A stretch of DNA of 33,866 bases from Chromatiales bacterium (GTDB taxonomy: Bacteria; Pseudomonadota; Gammaproteobacteria; SZUA-152): the NCBI GenBank assembly GCA_026982475.1, contig JALSHB010000011.1, positions 1 to 33,866 of the forward strand, written 5' to 3'. The position numbers and the translations under genes were made by a program. This document shows positions 1-7,808 of this stretch, one piece after another; within the stretch, counting starts at the first letter, position 1, and each line of letters opens with the position of its first letter. Below the pieces are notes generated by a model. That model ran no database searches. It saw only the letters and a program-made list of their open reading frames with translations, and was not told the origin of the DNA.

Positions 1-2
1 CC

Positions 3-461
3 CCCGCGCCATTGACGAAGGCCGACGGCCGCGCCGCAGCCCCGCCCGAGACAGCCGCGACGCCAGCGGACGACGGACACGTGGGCGAGCCCCGGCAAGC
101 CCCGCCGGCCGGCGAAGGCCCCGCCGGGAAAAACCCGCCAAACACATCGCAAACGGGCGCCACCGCGCAGCGCAATTACCTGCTCGGCCAGCTGCGCGAC
201 CAGCTGTCGCGCCACCTGACCTATCCCCTGCGCGCACGCCGGCGCGGCTGGGAGGGCGAGGTGCTGCTGGGCCTGCGCCTCGACCGCGAGGGCCAGCTGC
301 ACGACATCCAGCTGCTGCGCAGTTCCGGTCATGCCCTGCTGGATCGCTCGGCGTTGAAGGCCCTGGCGCGCATCGAACGCCTGCGCCTGCCGGCCGGCGC
401 GCCGGCGCTGCAGCCCATCGACCTGCAACTGCCGGTGATCTACCGGCTCGGCGAGGGTTGA
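3..461 (+). CDS. TonB-family protein, C-terminal part (5' end outside window)
   Basis: The reading frame is open to the left window edge, so this is the end of a longer gene; the first in-frame TTG (12) is unlikely to be the true start. A Pro/Ala/Gly-rich segment of about 50 residues, as expected for a periplasm-spanning TonB linker, leads into a TonB C-terminal domain: YLLGQLRDQLSRHLTYP, then a strand-rich core with GEVLLGLRLDREG and SSGHALLDRSALKAL. Family knowledge: TonB couples the inner-membrane ExbBD proton motor to outer-membrane receptors. Its place beside btuF and the cobalamin genes suggests it serves a BtuB-like corrinoid receptor, which is inference. Its last 22 bases overlap the convergent 3' end of btuF. 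Confidence 0.8.
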   Translation, partial: PAPLTKADGRAAAPPETAATPADDGHVGEPRQAPPAGEGPAGKNPPNTSQTGATAQRNYLLGQLRDQLSRHLTYPLRARRRGWEGEVLLGLRLDREGQLHDIQLLRSSGHALLDRSALKALARIERLRLPAGAPALQPIDLQLPVIYRLGEG

Positions 462-1342
462 GCCATGGCCGCCTGCCGCACCCGTTCCAGCGCCGCGCAC
501 AGCTGCTCCGCGCCATCGAGGATGCGCAAGGTATGACGCTGCAACAGATCCGCCGGCACCGAGATCAGGTGCCCCTCACGCACCGCGCGCAGCTGCCGCC
601 AGCGCCGCCAGTCCTGCCGCCACGCCTCGTCGCCCGGTTCGCGCACGCCGGCGACGATGGCCTGCGGATCGGCCGCCAGCACCGCCTCCATTTCCAGTTT
701 GGGCACCAGCGCCGGCAGATCGGCGAACACGTTGCGCCCCCCGCAGAGGCGGATCACCTTGCTGATCAGGTGTTCGCCATTGACCGTCATCAGCGGCCGG
801 TGCCAGATCTGGTAGAACACGCTCACCGGCGCGCGCCCGGCATAGTGTTCGCGCAGCGCGCGCAGGCGCTGGCGAAAGACATTGGCCGCCGCCCGCGCCG
901 TGGCCCCGGTGCCGGCCAGCCGGCCGAGGCGTTCGAGGTTGCTGGCCACGTCCTCCAGTTCACGCGGCTCACTGAGAAACACCGTCAGCCCCAACTCGCG
1001 CAACTGCTCGATCAGCGCCGGCGGATTGCCGCTGGCCCAGGCCACCACCAGGTCCGGCCGCAGGGCGAGGATGCGCTCCATGTCCACGGCGTTGTACGCG
1101 CCGACCCGCGGCAACTGCCTCGCCGCCGGCGGATAATCGCTGTATTCCACCACGCCGACGATGCGGTCACCGGCGCCGGCACTGAACAACAGCTCGGTGA
1201 CATGCGGGGCGAGGCTGACGATGCGCCGCGCCGGCTGCGCCAGCCGCACCTCGCGGCCACCGTCATCCAGCACCGCCACGGCGGCCTCTGCCAGCGGCGC
1301 GGCGGACAGCAAAAAGACAACCAACAACACCACGGATCTCAC
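440..1342 (-). CDS. btuF: Periplasmic corrinoid-binding protein BtuF
   Basis: A 300-residue class III substrate-binding protein. Residues 1-20 form a Sec signal peptide with an AEA cleavage site. The mature protein starts with the usual short strand and then RRIVSLAPHVTELLFSAG, followed by VGVVEYSDYP, RVGAYNAVDMERILALRPDLVV and a long linking helix, the pattern of BtuF/HemT/FhuD-like proteins. BtuF hands cobalamin or cobinamide to the BtuCD importer; no btuCD is seen here, so the transporter must be encoded elsewhere. The cobalamin neighbours support corrinoid rather than heme or siderophore as ligand. It is divergent from cobU with only 50 bp between starts, so both promoters must be compressed there. 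Confidence 0.85.
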   Translation of the reverse strand: MRSVVLLVVFLLSAAPLAEAAVAVLDDGGREVRLAQPARRIVSLAPHVTELLFSAGAGDRIVGVVEYSDYPPAARQLPRVGAYNAVDMERILALRPDLVVAWASGNPPALIEQLRELGLTVFLSEPRELEDVASNLERLGRLAGTGATARAAANVFRQRLRALREHYAGRAPVSVFYQIWHRPLMTVNGEHLISKVIRLCGGRNVFADLPALVPKLEMEAVLAADPQAIVAGVREPGDEAWRQDWRRWRQLRAVREGHLISVPADLLQRHTLRILDGAEQLCAALERVRQAAMAQPSPSR

Positions 1343-1392
1343 ATCATGCCCCTGAAAAACATCGAACCAGGGCGCAGTATAACGGAGGCGCG

Positions 1393-1911
1393 ATGCGCGA
1401 ACTGATCCTCGGCGGCGCCCGTTCCGGCAAGAGCCGCCTGGCCCAGCAGCGCGCCGAGGCCAGCGGCCTGGCCGTCACCTGCATCGTCACCGCCACCCCC
1501 GATGACCGCGAAATGGCCGAACGCATCGCCCATCACCAGGCCGCGCGGCCCGCCGACTGGCTGGTCGTCGAAGAACCCATCGCGCTGACCGCCGCCCTCA
1601 CCGAGCACGCCGCCCCCGAGCGCTGCCTGCTGGTGGACTGTCTGACCCTGTGGCTGAACAACAGCCTCGCCGACGGCGCGGACACCCGCTTTGCCCTGCA
1701 ACGCCAGGCCCTGCTCGATACCCTGCCGCGGCTGCCGGGCGAGATCATCCTGGTGGGCAACGAAATCGGCCTCGGCGTGGTGCCCATGGGCCAGCTGACG
1801 CGGCGTTTCGTGGACGAGAACGGCCGCCTGCACCAGGACCTCGCCGCGCTGTGCGAGCGCGTCACCCTGTGCGTGGCCGGCCTGCCGATGGCCTTGAAGG
1901 ACGAGACCTAA
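1393..1911 (+). CDS. cobU: Adenosylcobinamide kinase / adenosylcobinamide-phosphate guanylyltransferase
   Basis: A 172-residue protein of normal CobU/CobP length. It opens with the P-loop GGARSGKS (residues 7-14), has the His pair at 47-48 in the RIAHHQAARPADW context where the guanylylated His of CobU lies, and a Walker B-like LLVDCLTLWLNN further on. The bifunctional enzyme phosphorylates adenosylcobinamide and transfers GMP from GTP, giving AdoCbi-GDP, the substrate of CobS. The start is preceded by GGAGG at unusually short spacing, but the P-loop lies so near the N-terminus that no later start is possible. It is the first gene of the plus-strand cobalamin run, separated from cobT by an inverted-repeat element. 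Confidence 0.93.
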   Translation: MRELILGGARSGKSRLAQQRAEASGLAVTCIVTATPDDREMAERIAHHQAARPADWLVVEEPIALTAALTEHAAPERCLLVDCLTLWLNNSLADGADTRFALQRQALLDTLPRLPGEIILVGNEIGLGVVPMGQLTRRFVDENGRLHQDLAALCERVTLCVAGLPMALKDET

Positions 1912-1913
1912 TC

Positions 1914-2063
1914 GTTTTCACCACAGAGGCACGGAGGCACAGAGAAAAGGTAGATGTCCGCAAATGAACGCCAATACAGGAAAATTTCATGAAAAGGATT
2001 TGCGTCTATTTGCGTGATTGGCGGCGAAAGGATCTCTCTGTGCCTCCATGCCTCTGTGGTGAA
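1914..2063 (+). repeat. Inverted-repeat element, copy 1 (MITE-like)
   Basis: Outer arms of about 29 bp, TTCACCACAGAGGCAC... at the left and its complement ending GCCTCTGTGGTGAA at the right, differ at one position. The ~90-bp centre carries CGCAAATGAACGCCAATACA and GTCTATTTGCGTGATTGGCG. The same arms and centre recur in reverse orientation at 4610-4756. It lies between cobU and cobT and ends 34 bp before the cobT start codon. Transcribed, it could fold into a long hairpin. No transposase gene is present; a non-autonomous mobile element is an inference. Confidence 0.85.
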
Positions 2064-2097
2064 TCATGACAAAACACAGCACAGAAGAGGTAACACT

Positions 2098-3156
2098 GTG
2101 ACCAACCAATGGCTGAGCCAACCCACCGCTCCACTGAATGAAGCCGCCGGACAACGCGCCCGCGAGCATCAGCAACAACTCACCAAGCCGCCCGGCTCGC
2201 TGGGACGGCTGGAGTCACTGGCCCTGTGGCTGGCCGTCCGGCAGGGCACGGAACGACCCGCCGCCGACCGCATCGCCATCACCATCTTCGCCGCCGACCA
2301 CGGCCTCGCCAGCGAGGGCACCTCCGCCTTCCCGCAGGCGGTGACCGGCGAGATGGTGAAGAACTTCGCCCACGGCGGCGCCGCCATCAGCGTGCTGGCG
2401 CGCGAGCTTGGTGCCCAACTGGAAGTGGTGGACCTCGGCACCCTCCATGACCCCGGCCCGCTGTTCGGCGTCATCGACAATCGTCTCGGCCCCGGCACCG
2501 CCAACGCCCTGCACCAGCCGGCGATGACGCCCGAGCAGTTGCAGGCCGCCCTGGCCAGCGGTCGCGGCGCCATCGCCCGTGCCAAGGACAAGGACAGCCA
2601 GCTGTTCATCGGCGGCGACATGGGCATCGGCAATACCGCCAGCGCCACCGCCTGCGCCTGCGCCCTGCTGGGCCTGCCCGCCGGCGAACTGACCGGTCCC
2701 GGCACCGGCCTCGACGCCGCCGGCGTGGCGCGCAAGGCGGCGCTGATCCAGCAGGCCCTGGACAGCCATCGCGAGGCCTTGAACAGCCCGCTGGAAATCC
2801 TCCGTCACCTCGGCGGTTTCGAGATCGCCGCGCTGGTGGGCAGCTACATCGCCAGCGCCCAGCACGGCCTGCCGGTGCTGGTGGACGGCTTCATCAGCAG
2901 CGCCGCGGCCCTACTGGCGGTGCGCATCCAGCCCGGCGCGCGCGACTGGCTGCTGTTCTGCCACCGCTCCGCCGAGCCCGGCCACGCGCGCCTCCTCGAC
3001 GCCCTCGACGCCAAGCCCCTGCTCGAGCTCGGCCTGCGCCTCGGCGAGGGCAGCGGCGCCGCCAGCGCCGTGCCCCTGCTGCGCCTGGCCTGCGCCCTGC
3101 ACAACGGCATGGCCACCTTCGCCGCCGCCGGGGTTTCCACCGGGGACGAGGGATGA
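2098..3156 (+). CDS. cobT: Nicotinate-nucleotide--dimethylbenzimidazole phosphoribosyltransferase
   Basis: A 352-residue CobT, the usual family length. It converts dimethylbenzimidazole and nicotinate mononucleotide to alpha-ribazole phosphate for the lower ligand. Landmarks: [10 protein letters not shown] near residue 30, [16 protein letters not shown] near 65-80, [16 protein letters not shown] near 170, and [12 protein letters not shown] near 310, which carries the Glu equivalent to the catalytic Glu317 of Salmonella CobT. The usual GEMGIGNT has Asp for Glu. The start chosen is the GTG at 2098 with AGAGG upstream; an in-frame ATG at 2014 lies inside the inverted-repeat element and would add an unrelated leader. 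The stop overlaps the cobC start (ATGA), so the two are probably translationally coupled. Confidence 0.93.
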   Translation: MTNQWLSQPTAPLNEAAGQRAREHQQQLTKPPGSLGRLESLALWLAVRQGTERPAADRIAITIFAADHGLASEGTSAFPQAVTGEMVKNFAHGGAAISVLARELGAQLEVVDLGTLHDPGPLFGVIDNRLGPGTANALHQPAMTPEQLQAALASGRGAIARAKDKDSQLFIGGDMGIGNTASATACACALLGLPAGELTGPGTGLDAAGVARKAALIQQALDSHREALNSPLEILRHLGGFEIAALVGSYIASAQHGLPVLVDGFISSAAALLAVRIQPGARDWLLFCHRSAEPGHARLLDALDAKPLLELGLRLGEGSGAASAVPLLRLACALHNGMATFAAAGVSTGDEG

Positions 3157-3758
3157 CCGTCACCCTCGACCTGTTGCGCCACGGCGAACCGCAGGGCGGT
3201 CCACGCTACCGTGGCCAGACCGACGACCCCCTCAGCGGCCGCGGCTGGCTGCAGATGCACCGCGCCGTGGCCGCAAGGCAGCCATGGCAGCGCATCCACA
3301 GTTCGCCCCTGCGGCGCTGCCGCGAGTTCGCCGCGCAGCTGGCCGCGCGCCGGCAACTGCCGCTGCGCATCGACACCGCCATGACCGAGATCGACTTCGG
3401 CCGCTGGGAAGGCCGCACCGCCGCCGCGCTGATGCGCACAGAGGCCGAGGCCCTGGGCCGCTTCTGGCACGATCCCGTCAGCCACACGCCACATGGCGGC
3501 GAGAGCCTCACCGACTACCGCGACCGCATCGTCACCGCCTGGCAGGGCCTGTTGCACGAACTGCCGCGCCAGGGGCGGGTGCTGATGATCACTCACGGCG
3601 GCAGCATCCGCATCCTCCTGCACCACATCCTCGACATCCCGCTGCCCAGGCTGCAACAGATCGAGGTGCCCTACGCCTGCCTGACGCGCCTGCGCATCGA
3701 CTGGCACGGGGGCGTGCCCAACGTACGCCTGGCCGCCCACGGAAGCCGCTGCTCATGA
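3153..3758 (+). CDS. cobC: Alpha-ribazole phosphatase (histidine phosphatase family)
   Basis: A 201-residue histidine phosphatase. The phospho-acceptor motif LLRHGEP lies at residues 7-13 (His10), SSPLRRC at 50-56 supplies the usual Arg, Glu79 sits in [10 protein letters not shown], and the second catalytic His is in MITHGGS (His148). In the lower-ligand pathway it removes the 5' phosphate of alpha-ribazole phosphate or adenosylcobalamin phosphate. Both its start and its stop overlap neighbouring genes by ATGA (cobT before, cobS after), which makes an alpha-ribazole role much more likely than a phosphoglycerate-mutase role. Confidence 0.88.
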   Translation: MTVTLDLLRHGEPQGGPRYRGQTDDPLSGRGWLQMHRAVAARQPWQRIHSSPLRRCREFAAQLAARRQLPLRIDTAMTEIDFGRWEGRTAAALMRTEAEALGRFWHDPVSHTPHGGESLTDYRDRIVTAWQGLLHELPRQGRVLMITHGGSIRILLHHILDIPLPRLQQIEVPYACLTRLRIDWHGGVPNVRLAAHGSRCS

Positions 3759-4486
3759 ACGGCTTCTGGGCCGCGCTGCAATTCCTCACCCGCCTGCCAA
3801 CACCGCCCCTGCGCGACTACGACGACGCCCTGGCGGGCCGTTCGGCGCTGTATTTCCCCCTCGTCGGCCTGCTCATGGGCCTGCTGCTGTGGGGCCTGGC
3901 CCTACTCCTCGGCGGCGCCGCGCCCGGCGTGCAGGCGGCGCTGGTGCTGGCCCTGTGGGTGGGGCTGAGCGGCGGCCTGCACCTCGACGGCCTCGGCGAC
4001 AGCGCCGACGCCTGGCTGGGCAGCCACGGCGACCGCCAGCGCAGCCTCGAGATCATGAAGGACCCGCGCGCCGGGGCCGCCGCGGTGATCGCCATCGGCC
4101 TGCTGCTGATCGTCAAGTTCGCCGCCCTGCAGGCCCTGCTGGAAAACGGCCAGGCCGTCTGGCTGCTGCTCGCCCCCCTGCTCGGCCGCGCCGCCTCGCT
4201 GGCCCTGTTCCTCACCACCCCCAGCGCCCGCGCCGACGGCGCCGGCGCCACCCTCAGCCGCCACCTGCCGCGCCGCCCGGCCTGGGGGGTCCTTTTCGTC
4301 GCCGCCCTGCTGCCCGTGCTGATACTGGGCACCGACGGCCTGTGGCTGCTGCTGGCCCTGCTCGCCCTCGGCATCGCACTGCGCCGCCTGATGCTGCAAC
4401 GCCTCGGCGGCTGCACCGGCGACACCGCCGGGGCCCTGACGGAATTCAGCGAGGCCGTGGCGCTTTTGGTACCCGCGCTGATTTGA
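3755..4486 (+). CDS. cobS: Adenosylcobinamide-GDP ribazoletransferase (cobalamin synthase)
   Basis: A 243-residue polytopic inner-membrane protein. It joins adenosylcobinamide-GDP to alpha-ribazole (phosphate), the last step of nucleotide-loop assembly. The N-terminus FWAALQFLTRLPTP is typical of CobS; LHLDGLGDSADAWLGSHGDRQRSLEIMKDPRAGAA carries the conserved acidic motif (DGLGDSADA) and MKDPR. Several hydrophobic segments follow, and the end GGCTGDTAGALTEFSEAVALL is also characteristic. The start is the ATG at 3755, which overlaps the cobC stop; upstream reading of this frame is antisense-like shadow of cobC. Last gene of the tightly coupled cobTCS trio. Confidence 0.93.
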   Translation: MNGFWAALQFLTRLPTPPLRDYDDALAGRSALYFPLVGLLMGLLLWGLALLLGGAAPGVQAALVLALWVGLSGGLHLDGLGDSADAWLGSHGDRQRSLEIMKDPRAGAAAVIAIGLLLIVKFAALQALLENGQAVWLLLAPLLGRAASLALFLTTPSARADGAGATLSRHLPRRPAWGVLFVAALLPVLILGTDGLWLLLALLALGIALRRLMLQRLGGCTGDTAGALTEFSEAVALLVPALI

Positions 4487-4790
4487 CCGGTGCGGCACCG
4501 AGGGCATGGAGATTGGAAATACTTGTGGCACCGCTCCGCGCCACCCCACCCGGGGCAGATAGTTCCACCCCACTACGTTGCACCGCAGAGCAATGCAGCG
4601 AGAAAATGATTCACCACAGAGGCACGGAGGCACAGAGAAATCCTTTAGCCGCCAATCACGCAAATAGACGCACATCTTTTTCGTGAATTTTGCGTGTATT
4701 GGCGTTCATTTGCGGACATCTGCCTTTTCTCCTTGTCTCCGCGCCTCTGTGGTGAATAATCGGCAAGCACTCACTTCCAACGGAGACCCC
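4487..4790. other. Intergenic spacer between cobS and the adenosyltransferase gene
   Basis: About 300 bp without a gene. The first ~120 bp show no feature I can name. The rest is the second inverted-repeat element (4610-4756) and a 34-bp leader with GGAGA just before the ATG at 4791. Confidence 0.6.
4610..4756 (-). repeat. Inverted-repeat element, copy 2 (opposite orientation to copy 1)
   Basis: The left arm is the same 29 bp as in copy 1. The right arm, ending GCGCCTCTGTGGTGAA, is more diverged. The centre is the reverse complement of copy 1: GCCGCCAATCACGCAAATAG near the left arm and TGTATTGGCGTTCATTTGCG near the right. It lies between cobS and the adenosyltransferase gene and again ends 34 bp before a start codon. 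With copy 1 it brackets cobTCS as a ~2.5-kb segment between inverted copies. Confidence 0.85.
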
Positions 4791-5345
4791 ATGGGACACC
4801 GACTCTCGAAGATCTACACCCGTACCGGCGACGACGGCAGCACCGGCCTCGGCGACGGCAGCCGGGCGGCCAAGGACAGCCCGCGCATCGAGGCCATCGG
4901 CGCCGTCGATGAACTCAACAGCCAGCTCGGCGTGCTGCGCGCCCTGAGCCTGCCGGCGGACACGGACGCCCTGCTGGCGGCGATCCAGCACCGCCTGTTC
5001 GACCTCGGCGGCGAGCTGAGCATCCCCGGCCGCGAGGCCGTCACCGCCGGCCACGTGGAGGCCCTGGAACGAGCCCTCGACCGGCTCAACGAGGCAATGC
5101 CACCGCTGAAGGAATTCATCCTCCCCGGCGGCAGTCCCGCGGCGGCCCAGGCCCACGTGGCGCGCAGCGTGTGCCGCCGCGCGGAACGCCGCCTGATCAC
5201 CCTGCATCGCCATGAAGCGCTGCCGCCGAACGCCATTGGCTACCTCAACCGCCTCTCGGATCTGCTGTTTGTCCTGGCGCGCCACCTGAACCGGGCGCAA
5301 GGTCACGCCGATGTGCTGTGGCAGCCGGACAGGCCTCAAGCCTGA
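4791..5345 (+). CDS. pduO: Cob(I)alamin adenosyltransferase, PduO type
   Basis: A 184-residue PduO-family ATP:co(I)rrinoid adenosyltransferase, which transfers the 5'-deoxyadenosyl group of ATP to reduced corrinoid and so supplies adenosylcobalamin. The ATP-binding N-terminal motif YTRTGDDGSTGLGDGSR (about residues 9-25), VDELNSQLGVLRAL, the SVCRRAERRL helix and YLNRLSDLLFVLAR near the C-terminus are all present. The ATG at 4791 with GGAGA upstream was chosen because the longer reading frame from 4683 lies within the repeat element. It completes the corrinoid salvage set with cobU and cobTCS. Confidence 0.92.
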   Translation: MGHRLSKIYTRTGDDGSTGLGDGSRAAKDSPRIEAIGAVDELNSQLGVLRALSLPADTDALLAAIQHRLFDLGGELSIPGREAVTAGHVEALERALDRLNEAMPPLKEFILPGGSPAAAQAHVARSVCRRAERRLITLHRHEALPPNAIGYLNRLSDLLFVLARHLNRAQGHADVLWQPDRPQA

Positions 5346-5416
5346 GGGCGAGCGGACGACAACGGCTGCAGGAAAGCCCATTTTCCCGGCGATGCACGGC
5401 CGGGACGAGGTGAAAC

Positions 5417-5641
5417 ATGTCCATTCCCGCCCTGCAGGCCGGTATCGCCGGCATCGACAACGGCCTCGACGGCCTGCACCGCAACGCCACGACCATCGCC
5501 CGCGCAGCCCCTGGCGACAGCGCAGACAGCACCCGCGCGCTGCTCGATCTGCGCGCCGATCAGCACCAGGTGGAGGCCTCGGTCAAGGTGCTCAAGGCCG
5601 CCGACGAGATGCTCGGCAGCCTGCTCGACGTGCGCGCCTGA
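5417..5641 (+). CDS. Small flagellar rod/hook C-terminal-like protein
   Basis: A 74-residue protein with GAGGTGA upstream of the ATG. Its second half, LLDLRADQHQVEASVKVLKAADEMLGSLLDVRA, resembles the C-terminal helix of flagellar rod and hook proteins (FlgE/FlgG/FlgF type), where an acidic, Ala-rich helix ends in TADEMLGTLL. The N-terminal half, IPALQAGIAGIDNGLDGLHRNA, recalls the matching N-terminal helix, so the whole looks like the two terminal helices of a rod protein with the middle missing. No other flagellar gene is in the window. It may be a diverged stand-alone protein; the role is unknown. Confidence 0.6.
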   Translation: MSIPALQAGIAGIDNGLDGLHRNATTIARAAPGDSADSTRALLDLRADQHQVEASVKVLKAADEMLGSLLDVRA

Positions 5642-5656
5642 GGCGCACGCGACGCC

Positions 5657-6223
5657 ATGCGGATCGACGCAACGCCCCCCGTTCCACCCGGCCCGCGGCC
5701 CGATGCACGCGCCCCGGCCGACACCGGCCACGCCTCGGCGCAGGCGTCCGGCGAGTCCCGTCAACTGAGCGAGGAACAGCAGGCCCAGGTGCAGGCCCTG
5801 AAGGCCCGCGAGCGCGAGGTGCGCGCCCACGAGGCCGCACACCTGGCCGCCGCCGGCGGACTGGCGCGCGGCGGCGCCAGCTTCCAGTACGAGACCGGGC
5901 CGGACGATCGCCGCTACGCCGTTGGCGGCGAGGTCAGCATCGACACCTCGCCCGGCAACAGCCCGGAGGAGACGCTGCAAAAGGCGCAGACCATCCGCGC
6001 CGCGGCCCAGGCGCCGGCCAGGCCCTCGCAACAGGACCTCGCCGTCGCCGCCAGCGCCGGGCAGATGGCCGCCGAGGCGCGCGCCGAGCTGGCGGCACAG
6101 CGCTTTTCCGGGCCGGACGAAGGCCGCTCGAGCACACAGGCCAGGGCCGTGGAAAGCTATGTCCAGGTGGCCAGGGGCGACGCCCAGGAACGCGCGCTCG
6201 GCGGCATCGATCTCAGCGCCTGA
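5657..6223 (+). CDS. SprA-related putative metalloprotease family protein
   Basis: A 188-residue, Ala/Arg-rich protein without an evident signal peptide. The central motif REVRAHEAAHLAAAGG (about residues 52-67) contains HExxH, followed by GGASFQYETGPDDRRYAVGGEVSIDTSPGNSPEET, the signature of the SprA-related family annotated as putative metalloproteases. Zinc binding and protease activity are predictions from the motif. It starts 15 bp after the small flagellar-like gene, so the two are probably co-transcribed, and a strong terminator follows it. Confidence 0.72.
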   Translation: MRIDATPPVPPGPRPDARAPADTGHASAQASGESRQLSEEQQAQVQALKAREREVRAHEAAHLAAAGGLARGGASFQYETGPDDRRYAVGGEVSIDTSPGNSPEETLQKAQTIRAAAQAPARPSQQDLAVAASAGQMAAEARAELAAQRFSGPDEGRSSTQARAVESYVQVARGDAQERALGGIDLSA

Positions 6224-6238
6224 GCAGATCCCGAGCCA

Positions 6239-6275
6239 ACAAAAAAGCCGGTGTCGTCGTGACACCGGCTTTCTT
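6239..6275. terminator. Bidirectional intrinsic terminator
   Basis: A perfect 11-bp stem, AAGCCGGTGTC (6245-6255) with GACACCGGCTT (6261-6271) and a five-base loop, has an A-run on its left and a T-rich run on its right. It lies between the convergent SprA-like gene and the TonB-like gene and can serve both. Confidence 0.85.
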
Positions 6276-6313
6276 GTTGGATGGCATCCGCCGCCCGGGC
6301 TATCCGCGCATGA

Positions 6314-7288
6314 TCAGGAGGGCAGGAAGTCGATGGGATAGGTGACGATCAGGGTCTCCACGTCGCGGGCGCCGAAGTTGAGCATCTTCACCCGCGATAC
6401 CAGCTTGCGCTCCAGGGCAGGATTGTTCAGTTCGCTGGAGACGACCTTGCATTCCGTGACCTTGCCCGAGGGGGCGATGGTGATCTCCAGCACCACCTTG
6501 CCCTGCAGGGTGGGGTCCTTGCGCAGGGCACGGCTGTACAGCGAATAGATGGCGCCCTTGTTGCGATCGAAGACCAGCGACACCTCTTCATAGGTGCGTG
6601 ACGGCTTCTTTGCCGCCTTGCCGGTCGACGCCACCGGCGCGGCGGCGGCCACCATGTCGACCGGGCTCTCGACCTGGGTGGTCTGGCGGCCGGCGAGATC
6701 GGTGCTGCCGACGCCGCTGCTGAGGTTGGCGGTATTGATGCCGCCACTGCTGCTGACGCCGGAGGTAAGGATCTTGCGCTCGCGCTTCTTCGCCGCCGCG
6801 CCGCCCTTGGAGAGGGGCTTGTCCTTGTTCAGCTTGGGCGCGACAGGCGCATCGCGCAGGTCGGCCAGGTCATCGCTGAAGGCCAACAGGCCGGCGCTGG
6901 CGGCCTTCTTGCGCGCCTCGGCGACCCGGTCAACCTCGGGCTTGGGTGGCTCGACCTTCTTCGGCTTGGGCTTTTCCTGTTTCTTTTCCGGTTTCTTCTC
7001 TTCCTTTTTCTTTTCCTTCTTTTCTTCTTTCTTCTCTTCTTTTTTCTTCTCGACCTTTTTCGGCTGCGGCTTGGGCTTGGGTTTCTGCTTTTCCATCACC
7101 AGCTGCGCCAGCCGCGGCGGCAATTCCTTGACCTTGTCGCGGTCTTCCTTGGGCACCGGAATGAACGGGATGGCCAGGCTCAGCAGCAGGGCGATCGACA
7201 TCACCGTGACCACGACGACCTTGAGACGGCGGTCTTCTTCCGCGACGCGTGTCCAGGGCAGGATGAACTGGCGGTAGGTAGTGCTCAC
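6314..7288 (-). CDS. TonB-like protein with AgmX/PglI-type C-terminal domain
   Basis: A 324-residue protein built like TonB: a short cytoplasmic N-terminus, one membrane segment at about residues 23-45, a very charged Lys/Glu/Pro linker at about 68-120, a Ser/Gly-rich middle, and a C-terminal domain from about 230 (VFDRNKGAIYSLYSRALRK, LQGKVVLEITIAPSGKV) that fits the AgmX/PglI family. Such domains occur with ExbB/ExbD-like motors in myxobacterial gliding and related gammaproteobacterial clusters. It follows the second exbD by 7 bp and closes the exbB-exbD-exbD unit, so it probably transmits energy from that motor to the TPR envelope proteins encoded upstream (inference). Confidence 0.8.
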   Translation of the reverse strand: MSTTYRQFILPWTRVAEEDRRLKVVVVTVMSIALLLSLAIPFIPVPKEDRDKVKELPPRLAQLVMEKQKPKPKPQPKKVEKKKEEKKEEKKEKKKEEKKPEKKQEKPKPKKVEPPKPEVDRVAEARKKAASAGLLAFSDDLADLRDAPVAPKLNKDKPLSKGGAAAKKRERKILTSGVSSSGGINTANLSSGVGSTDLAGRQTTQVESPVDMVAAAAPVASTGKAAKKPSRTYEEVSLVFDRNKGAIYSLYSRALRKDPTLQGKVVLEITIAPSGKVTECKVVSSELNNPALERKLVSRVKMLNFGARDVETLIVTYPIDFLPS

Positions 7289-7295
7289 GGACCGA

Positions 7296-7808
7296 TCACC
7301 CCTTGTCTTCCGTCTTGTGCATCACCGCCAGCGAGATATTGCTATAGCGTGCTTCCGTGCAGGTCAGCATGATGCGCTTCAACAGTTTGAAGGGGATTTC
7401 CTTGTCGCCGAGGATGGTGACTTCATGCACCACCGGCTTGCCATCGGCCGAAGCAGGCTGCCCGCCCAGCTTGCGCTCGGTCAGGCGCATCAGCGCTTCC
7501 TTCAGGGGCTCGATGGCGCCACTGTTCCTCATCACCGCCGCCACCTCGGCCACCTTGCGGCCCTGCACGACGATATCCTTGTCGCTGACCATGATCACCA
7601 CGGTCTCCTTGGGCAGCTGTTCGGCGGTGGATTCGGGCAGCTGGATCTGCTTCACATTGGGCAGATCCTTGACCGAGGACGAGCTGACCAGCAGGAAGAA
7701 CACCAGGATGGTGAAGATATCCATCAATGACACCATATTCAGCGCCGCGCCCTTCTTGGTGCGGGCGTGGTGCCGGCTCATGCGCTTGGCGCGGCGCGAG
7801 GCCTTCAT
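7296..7808 (-). CDS. ExbD/TolR family biopolymer transport protein (Asp-containing)
   Basis: A 170-residue inner-membrane protein with a basic cytoplasmic N-terminus, a single membrane helix with SLMDIFTILVFFLL (Asp30) and a periplasmic domain. Asp30 matches the conserved ExbD/TolR Asp that carries protons through the stator. It overlaps the preceding exbD paralogue by ATGA, so the two are likely made in fixed ratio. The last part, HEVTILGDKEIPFKLLKRIMLTC, is the usual ExbD strand-helix region. It pairs with ExbB (8318-8974) as the motor for the TonB-like protein downstream. Confidence 0.87.
   Translation of the reverse strand: MKASRRAKRMSRHHARTKKGAALNMVSLMDIFTILVFFLLVSSSSVKDLPNVKQIQLPESTAEQLPKETVVIMVSDKDIVVQGRKVAEVAAVMRNSGAIEPLKEALMRLTERKLGGQPASADGKPVVHEVTILGDKEIPFKLLKRIMLTCTEARYSNISLAVMHKTEDKG

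Noticed and set aside
1343-1392. Cobalamin riboswitch ahead of cobU or btuF
   Set aside because: Only 50 bp lie between the two starts, too short for one.
458-1405. Long plus-strand frame opposite btuF
   Set aside because: An antisense shadow of a high-GC gene; the translation is His/Arg/Gln-rich without a domain.
2014-2097. N-terminal extension of CobT from an ATG at 2014
   Set aside because: It is encoded by the repeat element; the GTG at 2098 has a ribosome-binding site and gives the family length. The same holds for 4683-4790 before the adenosyltransferase.
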